Shown: in pieces, positions 17,684 through 25,940 of the stretch
Position numbering within the stretch: the stretch's first letter is position 1
How the letters are laid out: each line of letters opens with the position of its first letter
Origin: CAVTRI01 sp963737075
GTDB taxonomy: Bacteria > Actinomycetota > Acidimicrobiia > Acidimicrobiales > Palsa-688
NCBI GenBank assembly: GCA_963737075.1
Contig: CAVTRI010000001.1
Location: 124,001 to 188,000, forward strand
Length of the DNA: 64,000 nt
Direction: 5' to 3'
Notes under the pieces: model-generated
Database searches by the model: none
Seen by the model: the letters and a program-made list of their open reading frames with translations, nothing else
Told to the model about the DNA's origin: nothing
Position numbers and translations under genes: made by a program

Positions 17684-18283
17684 CGTCGCGACGACTGTCG
17701 CGGCTGGGCGCCGGACCGGGCGGCGTTGGTCCGGCCGGCGACGGGTCCGGATCCGAACGGCCAGGGCGACGGCGATAGCCGCGCCGGTGGCGACATAGAT
17801 CGCCGTCGACCAGAGGTGCCCGGTGTCGATGCCCCGGCCGCTGCCGGAGCCGATGGCATGGACCAATGCCGTGGGCCAGGCCAGGTACGCCAGCCAGTGG
17901 ACGGCCCGCCAGGCTCGGCGGCCCAGGCGGCCCCGGAGCAGGCTGGTGACGATCAGCGCCAGCGTGACGTCGACGGACACGGCAGCGAAGCCGATCCAGA
18001 GCGGGTCATAGCCCGATACGCCGGGGACGATCGTGGCCAACGGCGAGATGGACACGTACTTGTCGGAGACGGCGGTGACGACGTGGATGGCCAGGAAGAC
18101 CACGGCCAGCAGCGACGCGTTCCGATGGACGAGGGCGACGACGGCACGCGTCCAACGTCCTCGCTGCCAGCGGGAGACGTTGGCGATGCCGAGGCATAGC
18201 GTCAGGGTGAGCAGCGCCAGGGTGACGAAGCCGCTGCCGCGCATCAGGTACCAGGACGCCCTGGCACCGAGGAGGGCGCTCAT
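17672..18283 (-). CDS. Ferric-reductase-like six-helix haem membrane protein
   Basis: A 203-residue integral membrane protein with about six hydrophobic helices and two histidine pairs spaced for haem b: one pair in VHRNASLLAVVFLAIHVV, the other in VHWLAYLAWPTALVHA. This is the ferric reductase-like transmembrane fold shared with MsrQ/YedZ and the membrane part of NADPH oxidase; no FAD or NAD domain follows, so it must take electrons from quinol or a partner. ATG 18283 is chosen; a longer TTG start at 18313 exists. It is the last gene of an operon with apbE and a Ser/Thr-rich anchored protein, suggesting trans-membrane electron transfer to an extracellular flavin carrier. Confidence 0.82.
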   Translation of the reverse strand: MSALLGARASWYLMRGSGFVTLALLTLTLCLGIANVSRWQRGRWTRAVVALVHRNASLLAVVFLAIHVVTAVSDKYVSISPLATIVPGVSGYDPLWIGFAAVSVDVTLALIVTSLLRGRLGRRAWRAVHWLAYLAWPTALVHAIGSGSGRGIDTGHLWSTAIYVATGAAIAVALAVRIRTRRRPDQRRPVRRPAATVVATSAA

Positions 18284-18344
18284 GGGTGCACCATCCACGG
18301 GATCGTGCACCAACGGGTGCTTGTCGGTTCGCTCCCAAGGCCGC

Positions 18345-19295
18345 TCACGCCGCTTCCTCCTCGTCTTCGCTCGGCCAGCCTCCGAGCGTCGTCACCTGGC
18401 CCGTGACGTCAACGAGCCGGGCGCTGAGCCCTCGTGTTGCCAGCCACGCGGGAGCGGCGTCGCCCAAGATCACCGACGCGGTCGACGCCACGTTGGCATC
18501 CACACAGGTGCCGGCAACCGCGGTGACCGTCTTCCACGGCGTGGCCGCCGAGGCGCCGGTGCGCGGGTCGACCAGATGATGGTGGTCCACCCCGCCGCGG
18601 GCCCACCGGCGGGCGGCGGTGCCGGACGTGGCCAGACCGCCCTGGTGCACGGCGACGGTCTGCCCGGGCACAGGCGCATCAGGCGGCGTGTCGGCCCGGT
18701 CGGTGACCCGCACGATCCAGCCTTCGTCCGGTGCGTCACCCGCGACCGCGATGTCGCCTCCCAGGCTGACCAGAACGCCCGCTCCGCGGCTGGCAAGGGC
18801 GCCGGCGCCGGCGGCCCGGTCGGCGCAGAGCGCCTTGGCCGTCGCGCCCAGGTCGACGCGCACACCCTCTGGCATGCTCACCTCGCGGCGGCGGCGATCG
18901 ACGGTGATGTGTCGCCAGGCTGGCACGTGCGCGGCGGTCACCACGACCGGCCGCGCCGGGTCCAGGTGCTCGAAGCTGCGGTCGTACCCGAGGTCGACCA
19001 GGCATTGCCCGACCGTCGGGTCGACCAGGCCGTCGGTATGGCGCGCGGCGTCCAGCGCGTAGGCGAGCGCGTCGCACAACCACTCGGAAGCCTGTTGCCG
19101 GTTTGTTGTCCGCCGGGGGTCGTTGAGAAGGGCCAGTTCGCTGTCGTCACGAAACCGGCTGCAGGCGCGGTCGCACGCCTCGATCTCCTCGGTGACCGCC
19201 GTCACCACGGCATCCGCGTGCGAGGGCCGGGTTGTCCCAACAACGGCCAGGCTCCCCAACGCCCGGAACCGTCGGAAGACAGGCGCCGCGGTCAT
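18345..19295 (-). CDS. apbE: FAD:protein FMN transferase (ApbE family)
   Basis: A 316-residue ApbE-type flavin transferase, which attaches FMN from FAD to Ser/Thr in SGA(S/T)-type motifs of extracytoplasmic proteins, using Mg. Recognisable blocks are DLGATAKALCADRAA, the VSLGGDIAVAG strand and HHHLVDPRTGASA. No signal peptide or lipobox is evident, though actinobacterial ApbE proteins often lack one. ATG at 19295 overlaps the preceding gene by four bases (ATGA), and the haem membrane protein gene follows, so all three are one operon. Its natural acceptor is probably encoded beside it. Confidence 0.9.
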   Translation of the reverse strand: MTAAPVFRRFRALGSLAVVGTTRPSHADAVVTAVTEEIEACDRACSRFRDDSELALLNDPRRTTNRQQASEWLCDALAYALDAARHTDGLVDPTVGQCLVDLGYDRSFEHLDPARPVVVTAAHVPAWRHITVDRRRREVSMPEGVRVDLGATAKALCADRAAGAGALASRGAGVLVSLGGDIAVAGDAPDEGWIVRVTDRADTPPDAPVPGQTVAVHQGGLATSGTAARRWARGGVDHHHLVDPRTGASAATPWKTVTAVAGTCVDANVASTASVILGDAAPAWLATRGLSARLVDVTGQVTTLGGWPSEDEEEAA

Positions 19296-19627
19296 GATGC
19301 CCCCGAACTGACGGACGCCGACCCAGACGAGGACGTCGGCGCAGTCGTCGATGTCGTCGGGGTGGTCGTAGGCGTCGAGGCCAGCGTGCTGCCCGACGAT
19401 GCCGCGCTCGTGGTCGAGCCGTTCGTCGTGGCAGGCGTCGCCTTCGCCGCGGACGCCGTGGCCGTGGTGTGGCCGGCAAGGTCAGCGATGGCGACCGTGC
19501 CGGCCACGCCGACGCCGGCCAGTACGGCGGTCACCGCCCGGGCCCGGCGGAGGCGGCTGCGACGGATGCTGCCGGGATCGGGTGTGGTCCGCCCGGTCGG
19601 TGGTGTACGGGAAGGATCGACGGTCAT
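19292..19627 (-). CDS. Membrane-anchored Ser/Thr/Ala-rich protein ending in SGAS
   Basis: A 111-residue protein: a basic N-terminus (SIRRSRLRRAR), one transmembrane helix near residues 31-51 (AVTAVLAGVGVAGTVAIADLAG), then a low-complexity tail made almost only of Ser, Thr, Ala, Gly and Pro, which should lie outside the cell. The last four residues are SGAS, resembling the core of ApbE flavinylation motifs, although the aspartate and the trailing residues are missing. It takes the place where FMN-binding-domain proteins normally sit in apbE/ferric-reductase operons. The tail could also be an O-glycosylation target of the nearby glycosyltransferases. No family recognised. Confidence 0.68.
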   Translation of the reverse strand: MTVDPSRTPPTGRTTPDPGSIRRSRLRRARAVTAVLAGVGVAGTVAIADLAGHTTATASAAKATPATTNGSTTSAASSGSTLASTPTTTPTTSTTAPTSSSGSASVSSGAS

Positions 19628-19839
19628 GACGACCAGTGTCGGGGTGGCGACTCAGAGCGGGCTCACCCCTGTCTGGGAGGTCGCTGGGAGTCCGAATCCC
19701 GCCCATCCCGACAGCGGTGTGCACACCGTCCAATCGTCCAGCGGAGGCTCGTCGGCGACCCCCCGGCGCCGACGACATCGACCACGAATCCCTGCCCGAA
19801 CATGCAGGGCAGCGGAGCGTCCCGCTGGACTTCACCATG

Positions 19840-19868
19840 GCGGGCCCCGGCCGCCGACCGGGGCCCGC
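19840..19868. terminator. Perfect 11-bp GC hairpin downstream of the GT2 gene
   Basis: GCGGGCCCCGG and its exact complement flank a 7-base loop. It begins four bases past the stop of the minus-strand glycosyltransferase gene. There is no T-tract; strong tail-less hairpins of this kind serve as terminators in many actinobacteria. The rest of the gap (19628-19839) is leader of the Ser/Thr-rich gene or unassigned. Confidence 0.55.
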
Positions 19869-19871
19869 TGG

Positions 19872-21026
19872 TCACATGGGCATGGCCCGAATGGCCAGCA
19901 GCCGGCCAACGCTGACCAGCACGTTGGCGGCGAGCAAGGCCGCAACCGCGGAAAGAAGCGAACCGGACACCCAATCCGCGGCCCACGTCGCCACAGAGGT
20001 GAGTACCAAGCCCGCGACCCACGCCCGGGCGCTGAGCCGTAGCAAGGCGCTTCGCTGGTGGCGGTCGCGAACGCTCCGCCAGTAAGCGGCCGCGTTGCCG
20101 GCGGCGGTGACCGTGAGGGCCAGGGCGGCGGCGCCGACCCGGGGCACGCCCAGCTGCAGCAAAAGAAAGAGCACCAGGTACGCGACTGTCGAGATCCCCC
20201 CGATCCCGGCAAGACGCGACGCAGGCAGGACGCGGCGGCTGCCGACAGCGGACACGTCCAGCCGGCCTCGGCCCGCGAGCCAGTCGGCGGTGACGCGAAG
20301 CAGGCCGCGAAGGTCGTCGGCCGCCGTCCGGACCAGGTCCACCCGCGAGTCGGGGTCGTCGACCCAGTCCACCGGGACCTCGTGGATGCGCAAGCCGTTG
20401 CGCTCGGCCAGGACGAGCAGCTCGGTGTCGAAGAACCACCCGTTGTCGCGAACGTGCGGGAGGAGGGCCCTGGCGACGTCGGCCCGGATGGCCTTGAACC
20501 CGCACTGGGCGTCGCTGAACCGGTTGCGGGTCACCGTACGAACCAGAAGGTTGTACGCCCGGGAGATCGCCTCACGCTTCGGGCCGCGGACGACCCGCGC
20601 GCCAGGCGCCAGCCGGGAGCCGATGGCGAGGTCGCTGTGGCCCGAGATCAACGGGGCGACCAGAGGCAGGATGGCATCCAGGTCGGTGGACAGGTCGACG
20701 TCCATGTAGGCCAGTACGGGGGCGTCGCTCCTGAGCCATGCCGCCTTGAGTGCTCGCCCGCGGCCCTTTTCGACCAGGTGGATCGCCTGCACACCAGGGA
20801 TCTGGGCGGCCAGGCGACAGGCCGCCTCCCAGGTCCCGTCAGTGCTCGCGTTGTCGACGACGGTGACCAGGACGGGGAACGGGACGCATGCATCCAGGTA
20901 GCCCCGCAGGGCCCGCACGCTCGCCTCGATGGCGCCAGCCTCGTTGTAGATGGGGACCACGATCTCCACGGATGGCCCTCCGGCACGCGGGTCCGGGTGC
21001 CGGATGTTGGCGGCGGTGAGGCTCAT
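19872..21026 (-). CDS. Bifunctional GT2 glycosyltransferase/GtrA-like membrane protein
   Basis: A 384-residue fusion. Residues about 18-260 are a GT-A fold family 2 glycosyltransferase of the dolichyl- or polyprenyl-phosphate sugar synthase type: VEIVVPIYNEAGAIEAS, VVDNASTDGT, the DxD motif in YMDVDLSTD and DAQCGFKAIRAD. From about 265 on, four hydrophobic helices form a GtrA-like membrane module. It should transfer a sugar from a nucleotide donor to undecaprenyl or decaprenyl phosphate at the inner face of the membrane and help the lipid-linked sugar cross it. It is divergent from a free-standing GtrA gene and close to a GT39-type enzyme that would use such a donor. Confidence 0.88.
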   Translation of the reverse strand: MSLTAANIRHPDPRAGGPSVEIVVPIYNEAGAIEASVRALRGYLDACVPFPVLVTVVDNASTDGTWEAACRLAAQIPGVQAIHLVEKGRGRALKAAWLRSDAPVLAYMDVDLSTDLDAILPLVAPLISGHSDLAIGSRLAPGARVVRGPKREAISRAYNLLVRTVTRNRFSDAQCGFKAIRADVARALLPHVRDNGWFFDTELLVLAERNGLRIHEVPVDWVDDPDSRVDLVRTAADDLRGLLRVTADWLAGRGRLDVSAVGSRRVLPASRLAGIGGISTVAYLVLFLLLQLGVPRVGAAALALTVTAAGNAAAYWRSVRDRHQRSALLRLSARAWVAGLVLTSVATWAADWVSGSLLSAVAALLAANVLVSVGRLLAIRAMPM

Positions 21027-21156
21027 GCGCGCAGGGTGCCCGGCCGCCCTGAGCCCGGGGTTGGTGGAGGCTGGGAAACACCGCAGAACGCGCTGACCCA
21101 GCCGGGCCCAAGTAGGTTCTGAGCGTCTTCGGAGGTCGGGCGCCCACGCTGGCGGG

Positions 21157-21594
21157 GTGCCACTGGGGAAGCTGTTGCGCTACGCGTCCGTGTCAGTGGT
21201 TGCGACGGCGACGGGCTTGACCGTCCTCGGGGTGCTCGTCGGGATCGTCGGCATGGCGGCCGGTTGGGCCAACGTCGTCGCCACTGCCGTAGGGACGGTC
21301 CCGTCGTTCGAGCTCAACCGGCGATGGGTGTGGGGCAAAGGCGGCCCGCGGTCGGTGGCAGGGGAGGTGCTGCCGTTTGTGGCCTTGTCGTTCGCCGGCC
21401 TGGCGGCGTCGACGCTGACGGTGCACATCGCGGCGACGTGGTCGGACCAGCACCTCATGCAGGGCGGGACCCGCACGGCGCTGGTCGAGGCTGCGCACCT
21501 GGCGGGCTTCGGGGCGGTGTGGCTGGTGCAGTTCGTGTTGTTGGATCGGGTGCTGTTCCGGCGCCCCCGCACCACAACGGCGGAACGGGCATGA
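21157..21594 (+). CDS. GtrA family membrane protein
   Basis: A 145-residue protein with four predicted helices and the family block FELNRRWVWGKGG after the second helix. GtrA proteins are thought to flip polyprenyl-phosphate sugars or assist their glycosyltransferases. The start is GTG 21157; the stop lies inside the ATGATG that starts the response regulator, so the two are translationally coupled. Being next to a GT2-GtrA fusion, it may be a second flippase or a subunit partner. Confidence 0.85.
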   Translation: MPLGKLLRYASVSVVATATGLTVLGVLVGIVGMAAGWANVVATAVGTVPSFELNRRWVWGKGGPRSVAGEVLPFVALSFAGLAASTLTVHIAATWSDQHLMQGGTRTALVEAAHLAGFGAVWLVQFVLLDRVLFRRPRTTTAERA

Positions 21595-22298
21595 TGGCGG
21601 GCATGGCCCGGGTGCTCGTGGTCGACGATGAGCCACACATCGCGGAGCTCGTCAGCGTGGCGCTGCGGTATTTGGGCTATGACGTCTCGAGTGTGGCAAC
21701 CGGGCGGGACGCGCTGTCCGAGGTCCGACGGGCCCGGCCGGACCTCGTCGTGCTGGACGTGATGCTCCCCGACCTCGACGGGTTTGAGGTCGCGAAGCGC
21801 ATTCGGCAAGCCGACGGGGCCGTCGACCGCCTTCCGGTGATCTTTCTCACCGCTCGAGACACCACGGCCGACAAGGTCGAAGGTCTGGGGTTGGGCGGTG
21901 ACGACTACGTCACGAAGCCGTTCAGCCTGGAGGAGTTGATCGCCCGGGTGCAGGCCGTGTTGCGGCGGGCGGGCGCCACCGACGGCGGCACGCGGCTGAG
22001 CTTTTCGGACCTCACGCTCGACGAGGAGACCCGCGAGGTGCGGCGGGGTGACGACCTGATCGACCTCACGGCGACCGAGTACCGTCTGCTCCACTACCTG
22101 CTACTCAACGCCCGCCGGGTGCTCACGCGCACGCAGATTCTCGAGCACGTGTGGGAGTACGACTTTGCGGGCAATGCCAGTGTCCTCGAGACCTACATCA
22201 GCTACCTGCGGCACAAGATCGACAACGGCCGGCCCCCGCTCATCCACACCGTTCGCGGAGTCGGCTACTCGCTGCGGGAGCCTCGAGGCCCGTCTTGA
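21591..22298 (+). CDS. OmpR/PhoB-family response regulator
   Basis: A roughly 235-residue two-domain regulator. The receiver begins ARVLVVDDEPHI, with phospho-acceptor aspartate in VVLDVMLPD and the switch lysine in DDYVTKPFS. A winged-helix OmpR-type DNA-binding domain follows, ending TYISYLRHKIDN...IHTVRGVGYSLR. Three in-frame ATGs (21591, 21594, 21603) are possible; the first overlaps the GtrA stop, the last gives the commonest family start. Its stop overlaps the TTG start of the histidine kinase, forming a coupled pair. Confidence 0.92.
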   Translation: MMAGMARVLVVDDEPHIAELVSVALRYLGYDVSSVATGRDALSEVRRARPDLVVLDVMLPDLDGFEVAKRIRQADGAVDRLPVIFLTARDTTADKVEGLGLGGDDYVTKPFSLEELIARVQAVLRRAGATDGGTRLSFSDLTLDEETREVRRGDDLIDLTATEYRLLHYLLLNARRVLTRTQILEHVWEYDFAGNASVLETYISYLRHKIDNGRPPLIHTVRGVGYSLREPRGPS

Positions 22299-23815
22299 CG
22301 ACGGCGCCGCGTCGGTCGGGCAGCCTGCGCCGCCGGCTGGTCGCCGTCCAGGTGGGGCTGGTGGCGGTTGGGCTCGCTGCGTTCGCGTTCATCAGCTACC
22401 ACCTGTACAGCGACTCTGCCTACCAGCAGATCGACAACCAGCTGCAGTCGGCGGCGCCGCTGCTCGGCCAGGGCTTCGTTGGAGGCGGCCATGGCCCGCA
22501 GCCGGGCGGCGGCGGCGAGGTCGGCGGTCCGCCGCCAGACGCGGGCCACAACCTGCCGGCCGGCAGCTACGCGGCGATCGTTGGGGCCAACGGCGTCGTC
22601 TCCGGCTATCAAGTGCCGTGTTACGACTCCGCGAAGTGTCCGATGCCCCGGCTGCCGTCGACCATCCCGGCGCCCGCTGGCAAGAACGGGCGCTTCTTCA
22701 CGGTTCCCTCGACGGACGGGTCCACCAGTTTTCGAGTCCTGGTGCGCTCGTCCGACGCCCAGCCGGGTATCGACTCGGATCTGGCGGGCGATCTGCTGGT
22801 GACCGCCATTCCGCTCACCGCCACGCTCCACTCCCTGCACCAGCTGATCCTGCTGTACGTGTCCGTTGGCGCCGCGGTGCTGGTCCTCCTGTCCGTGACC
22901 GGGCTGCTGATCATCCGTCGAGGCTTGCATCCGCTGGAGCGCATGGCCGCCACGGCCCGGGCGATCGCCGGGGGGGACCTTTCGCAACGGGCGAGCCCGG
23001 CCGACGGGCGGGGAGAGGTGGGCCAGCTGGGCCAGGCGTTCAACGCCATGATGGGCGAGATCCAGCAAGCCTTCACGGCTCGGGACGCGACCGAGGAGAG
23101 GTTGCGGCAGTTTCTCGCCGACGCCTCTCACGAGTTGCGGACACCGCTGACGTCGATTCGGGGGTACGCGGAGCTGTACCGAATGGGAGCGGCGTCACCC
23201 GACAACGTCATGGGACGCATCGAAGAAAACGCCGACCAGATGGGCGGCCTGGTGGAGGAGCTGCTGCTCCTCGCCCGTCTCGACCAGACCCGCCCGGCGG
23301 AACGGGCGCCGGTCGACCTGGTCGTGCTGGTCGCCGACGCGTGCGAGGACGCAGCCGTGATGACCCGAGGACGTCGGCTGTCGTTTGAGGCGCCGGCGCC
23401 GGTCTGGGTGCACGGGGACGCCGGCCATCTTCGCCAGGCGGTGACCAACCTGCTGACGAACGCATCTCGCCACACGCCGGAGGGCACGCCGGTGGACGTG
23501 GTCGTGGGCGTCGATGGCGGCGCCGCCGTAGTGCGCGTCCGTGATCACGGCCGCGGTTTGCCGCCTGAGGGGCTCGCCCACGCGTTCGACCGGTTCTGGC
23601 GGGCGGACCGGTCCCGGACGGGCGGAGGCGCCGGGCTCGGGCTGGCGATCGTGTCCGCGGTCGCCGTCGAGCACGGTGGCCGGGTGGCGGTGCGCAACGC
23701 ACCGGACGGCGGTGCGGAGTTTGAGATCCGGCTGCCCCTCGCGCGCGGGCCCGAGCGGCCCATCGAAAACGAGCAAGTCTCAGCCCCTTCGACTGCCGTA
23801 CCAAGGAATCTCTGA
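22295..23815 (+). CDS. Membrane sensor histidine kinase (HAMP, HisKA, HATPase)
   Basis: A 506-residue sensor kinase starting at TTG 22295 within the regulator stop. One transmembrane helix near residues 16-36 (VQVGLVAVGLAAFAFISYH) is followed by an extracellular loop of about 150 residues, partly Gly/Pro-rich, with a Cys pair (PCYDSAKCPMPR), a second helix (LILLYVSVGAAVLVLLSVTG), a HAMP domain, the phospho-His helix FLADASHELRTPLTSI and the ATPase boxes NLLTNASRHTPEG, DHGRGLPP and GAGLGLAIV. It phosphorylates the adjacent OmpR-type regulator. The genomic setting suggests envelope stress or glycosylation control (inference). Confidence 0.9.
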   Translation: MTTAPRRSGSLRRRLVAVQVGLVAVGLAAFAFISYHLYSDSAYQQIDNQLQSAAPLLGQGFVGGGHGPQPGGGGEVGGPPPDAGHNLPAGSYAAIVGANGVVSGYQVPCYDSAKCPMPRLPSTIPAPAGKNGRFFTVPSTDGSTSFRVLVRSSDAQPGIDSDLAGDLLVTAIPLTATLHSLHQLILLYVSVGAAVLVLLSVTGLLIIRRGLHPLERMAATARAIAGGDLSQRASPADGRGEVGQLGQAFNAMMGEIQQAFTARDATEERLRQFLADASHELRTPLTSIRGYAELYRMGAASPDNVMGRIEENADQMGGLVEELLLLARLDQTRPAERAPVDLVVLVADACEDAAVMTRGRRLSFEAPAPVWVHGDAGHLRQAVTNLLTNASRHTPEGTPVDVVVGVDGGAAVVRVRDHGRGLPPEGLAHAFDRFWRADRSRTGGGAGLGLAIVSAVAVEHGGRVAVRNAPDGGAEFEIRLPLARGPERPIENEQVSAPSTAVPRNL

Positions 23816-23839
23816 GGTCTCTGGCCGAGACTGCCGGCC

Positions 23840-25922
23840 ATGTCGAGCATCACGATCCCGGCTCCACGCGGGCCGTCGGCGCCGCCCACATCCTCCGCTC
23901 CCTTCGTTTCGGCACCCGCCGGCCGCCGACCCCTCCTGGCCCGCGTGGTGCGTGGCCGCCCCGGCGATCCTGCCTGGGCCCGGCCGGCGCTTTTCGCCTT
24001 GCTCATTGCAACGGCCATCGCGTACCTGTGGGGCCTGGGCGCGTCGGGATCAGCCAACGCGTTCTACTCGGCCGCGGTGCAGGCGGGGACCAAGAGCTGG
24101 AAGGCGATGTTCTTCGGCTCCTTCGACGCCTCCAACTTCATTACCGTCGACAAGCCGCCGGCGTCGTTGTGGGTGATGGAGCTGTTCGCCCGGATCTTCG
24201 GTTTCAACAGCTGGAGCCTCCTGGTGCCGCAGGCTCTCGAGGGCATGGCGACGGTCGCGGTGCTGTACGCGGCGGTGCGGCGGTGGGCCTCCCCCGGCGC
24301 CGGGCTTCTCGCCGGCCTGGTCGTCGCCGTGACCCCGGTGGCGGCTCTGATGTTCCGCTTCGACGACCCCGACGCGCTGCTCGTGCTTCTCCTCACCGCC
24401 GCCGGGTACGCCACGGTGCGGGCGATCGATTCGGGGCGCACCCGCTGGCTGGTGGTGGCCGGGGCACTCGTGGGTTTCGGCTTTCTCACCAAGGAATTGC
24501 AGGCGCTTCTCATGGTCCCCGCGCTCGCCGCCACGTACCTGCTCGCCGGGCCGACCCGTCTGGCACGGCGGCTCTGGCAACTGCTCATCGCCGGCGTCGC
24601 GCTCGTGCTATCGGCCGGGTGGTGGATCGCCGCCGTCGAGCTCACACCGGCTGCTGACCGGCCCTACATCGGCGGCTCGCAGAACAACAGCTTGTGGAAC
24701 GTCATCTTCGGCTACAACGGGTTCGGGAGGTTGACCGGCAACGAGACCGGCAGCGTCGGCGGCCGGGGCTTCGCCGGGCAGTCGGGACTGACCCGTTTGT
24801 TCGGCGCCGACATGGGCGCGCAGAATCTCGTGGCTCATCCCGGCGTCGGTGATCCTGCTTGTCGCCGGCTTGTGGTGGACCCGTCGGGCGCCGAGAACGG
24901 ACCGGTCGCGCGCGGGGCTGGTGCTGTGGGGCGGGTCCATGGCGGTGACGGGCCTGGTGTTCAGCTACGGCAGGGGGATCATCCACCCCTATTACACGGT
25001 GGCCCTGGCGCCCTTGGTGGGCGGGACGCTGGCCATCGGTGCCGGGCTGGCGTGGGTCCGCCGGGAATCGATTCCGGGACGGGCGCTGCTGGCCGTGTCG
25101 GTGGCGGCGACAGCCGCCTGGGCGGCAGTACTTCTGGACCGCACGCCGTCGTGGGCTCCATGGCTGCCGGCGGTCATCCTTCTGCTCGCTCTCGCAGGCG
25201 CGATCGGCATGCTGTTGTGGCCCTTATTGCGCCTGCGGGGGGCTCGATTTGCCGTGGCCGGGGCCGCGCTGTTGGCGGCGTTGCTCGGGCCCGCCGGTTA
25301 TGCGTGGGCGACCGTTTCGCAGCCGCACACCGGTGCGATCCCGTCTGCCGGTCCGGCCGGGGCGGGCGGATTCCCAGGCGGCGGGCCGGGCGGCGGGTTT
25401 GCACGGCGCGCCTTCGGTGGCTTTGGCGGGCCTTCCGCGTTCGGCGGGGCTCCTGCGCTCGGCGGCCCTTTCGCGTCCGGCGGCCCTTCCGCGTCGGGCG
25501 GGCCTGCCGCGTCGGGCGGGGCCTTTGGCGGCGCGGGGGGAGCGGGTGGGTTGTTGGGCGGAGGGTCGGTCAGCGCCCAGACCGCGAACGCGCTCAAGGC
25601 GGGTGGGCACTATCGATGGCTGATGGCGACCGTCGGGTCCGAGAACGCCTCCACCTACCAGCTCGCGACGGGCGAAGCAGTGATGTCCATTGGTGGCTTC
25701 AACGGAACCGACCCCGCGCCGACGCTGGCTCAGTTTGAGGCCTACGTTGCCGCACACCAGATCCACTGGTTCGTCGCCGGCGGGGGCGGTCCGGGCGCAG
25801 TCGGCGGCGGTGGGGGCGGCAGTTCCGAGTCCAGTCAGATCACCGCGTGGGTCGAGGCTCATTTCACCGAAAAGACCGTCGGCGGCGTGACCGTTTACGA
25901 CCTGACGTCCCCCTCGTCCTAA
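23840..25922 (+). pseudogene. GT39/ArnT-like membrane glycosyltransferase, one frameshift
   Basis: If the frame is restored, a 693-residue polyprenyl-phosphate-sugar glycosyltransferase of the GT39/ArnT/PMT type: multi-helix core with VDKPPASLWVMEL in the first loop, RFDDPDALLVLLL, and a long C-terminal extracellular part rich in Gly, Phe, Ala and Ser followed by a conserved globular end (YQLATGEAVMSIGGFNG...). The frame breaks where CAG is followed by AATCTCG: removing one A at 24824-24825 turns the text into Q-ISWLIPASVILL, the expected continuation. Upstream and downstream halves are otherwise open and conserved. Either a recent mutation or a base error. It would glycosylate exported proteins or lipids, drawing on the nearby GT2 product. 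Confidence 0.85.
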
Positions 25923-25940
25923 CCGCTACCGTCGGCGGGC

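Noticed and set aside
19633..19711. tRNA-like stretch: GTCGGGGTGG pairs with CCATCCCGAC, and GAGTCCGAATCC resembles a T-arm.
   Set aside because: The T-stem has mismatches, no anticodon loop with T33 forms, and the distances do not fit any tRNA. Treated as chance or a decayed fragment.
19628..19839. Leader of the apbE operon examined as an FMN riboswitch, because ApbE uses FAD.
   Set aside because: None of the conserved FMN-aptamer blocks (such as GGGGUGAAAUUCC or the GAUGGGAGAGG end) is present on the minus strand.
23840..25922. Programmed ribosomal frameshifting in GT39 (and in the LLM, HNH and fabI genes).
   Set aside because: No slippery heptamer with a downstream structure at the break points, and the families are not known to use it. 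An indel is simpler.
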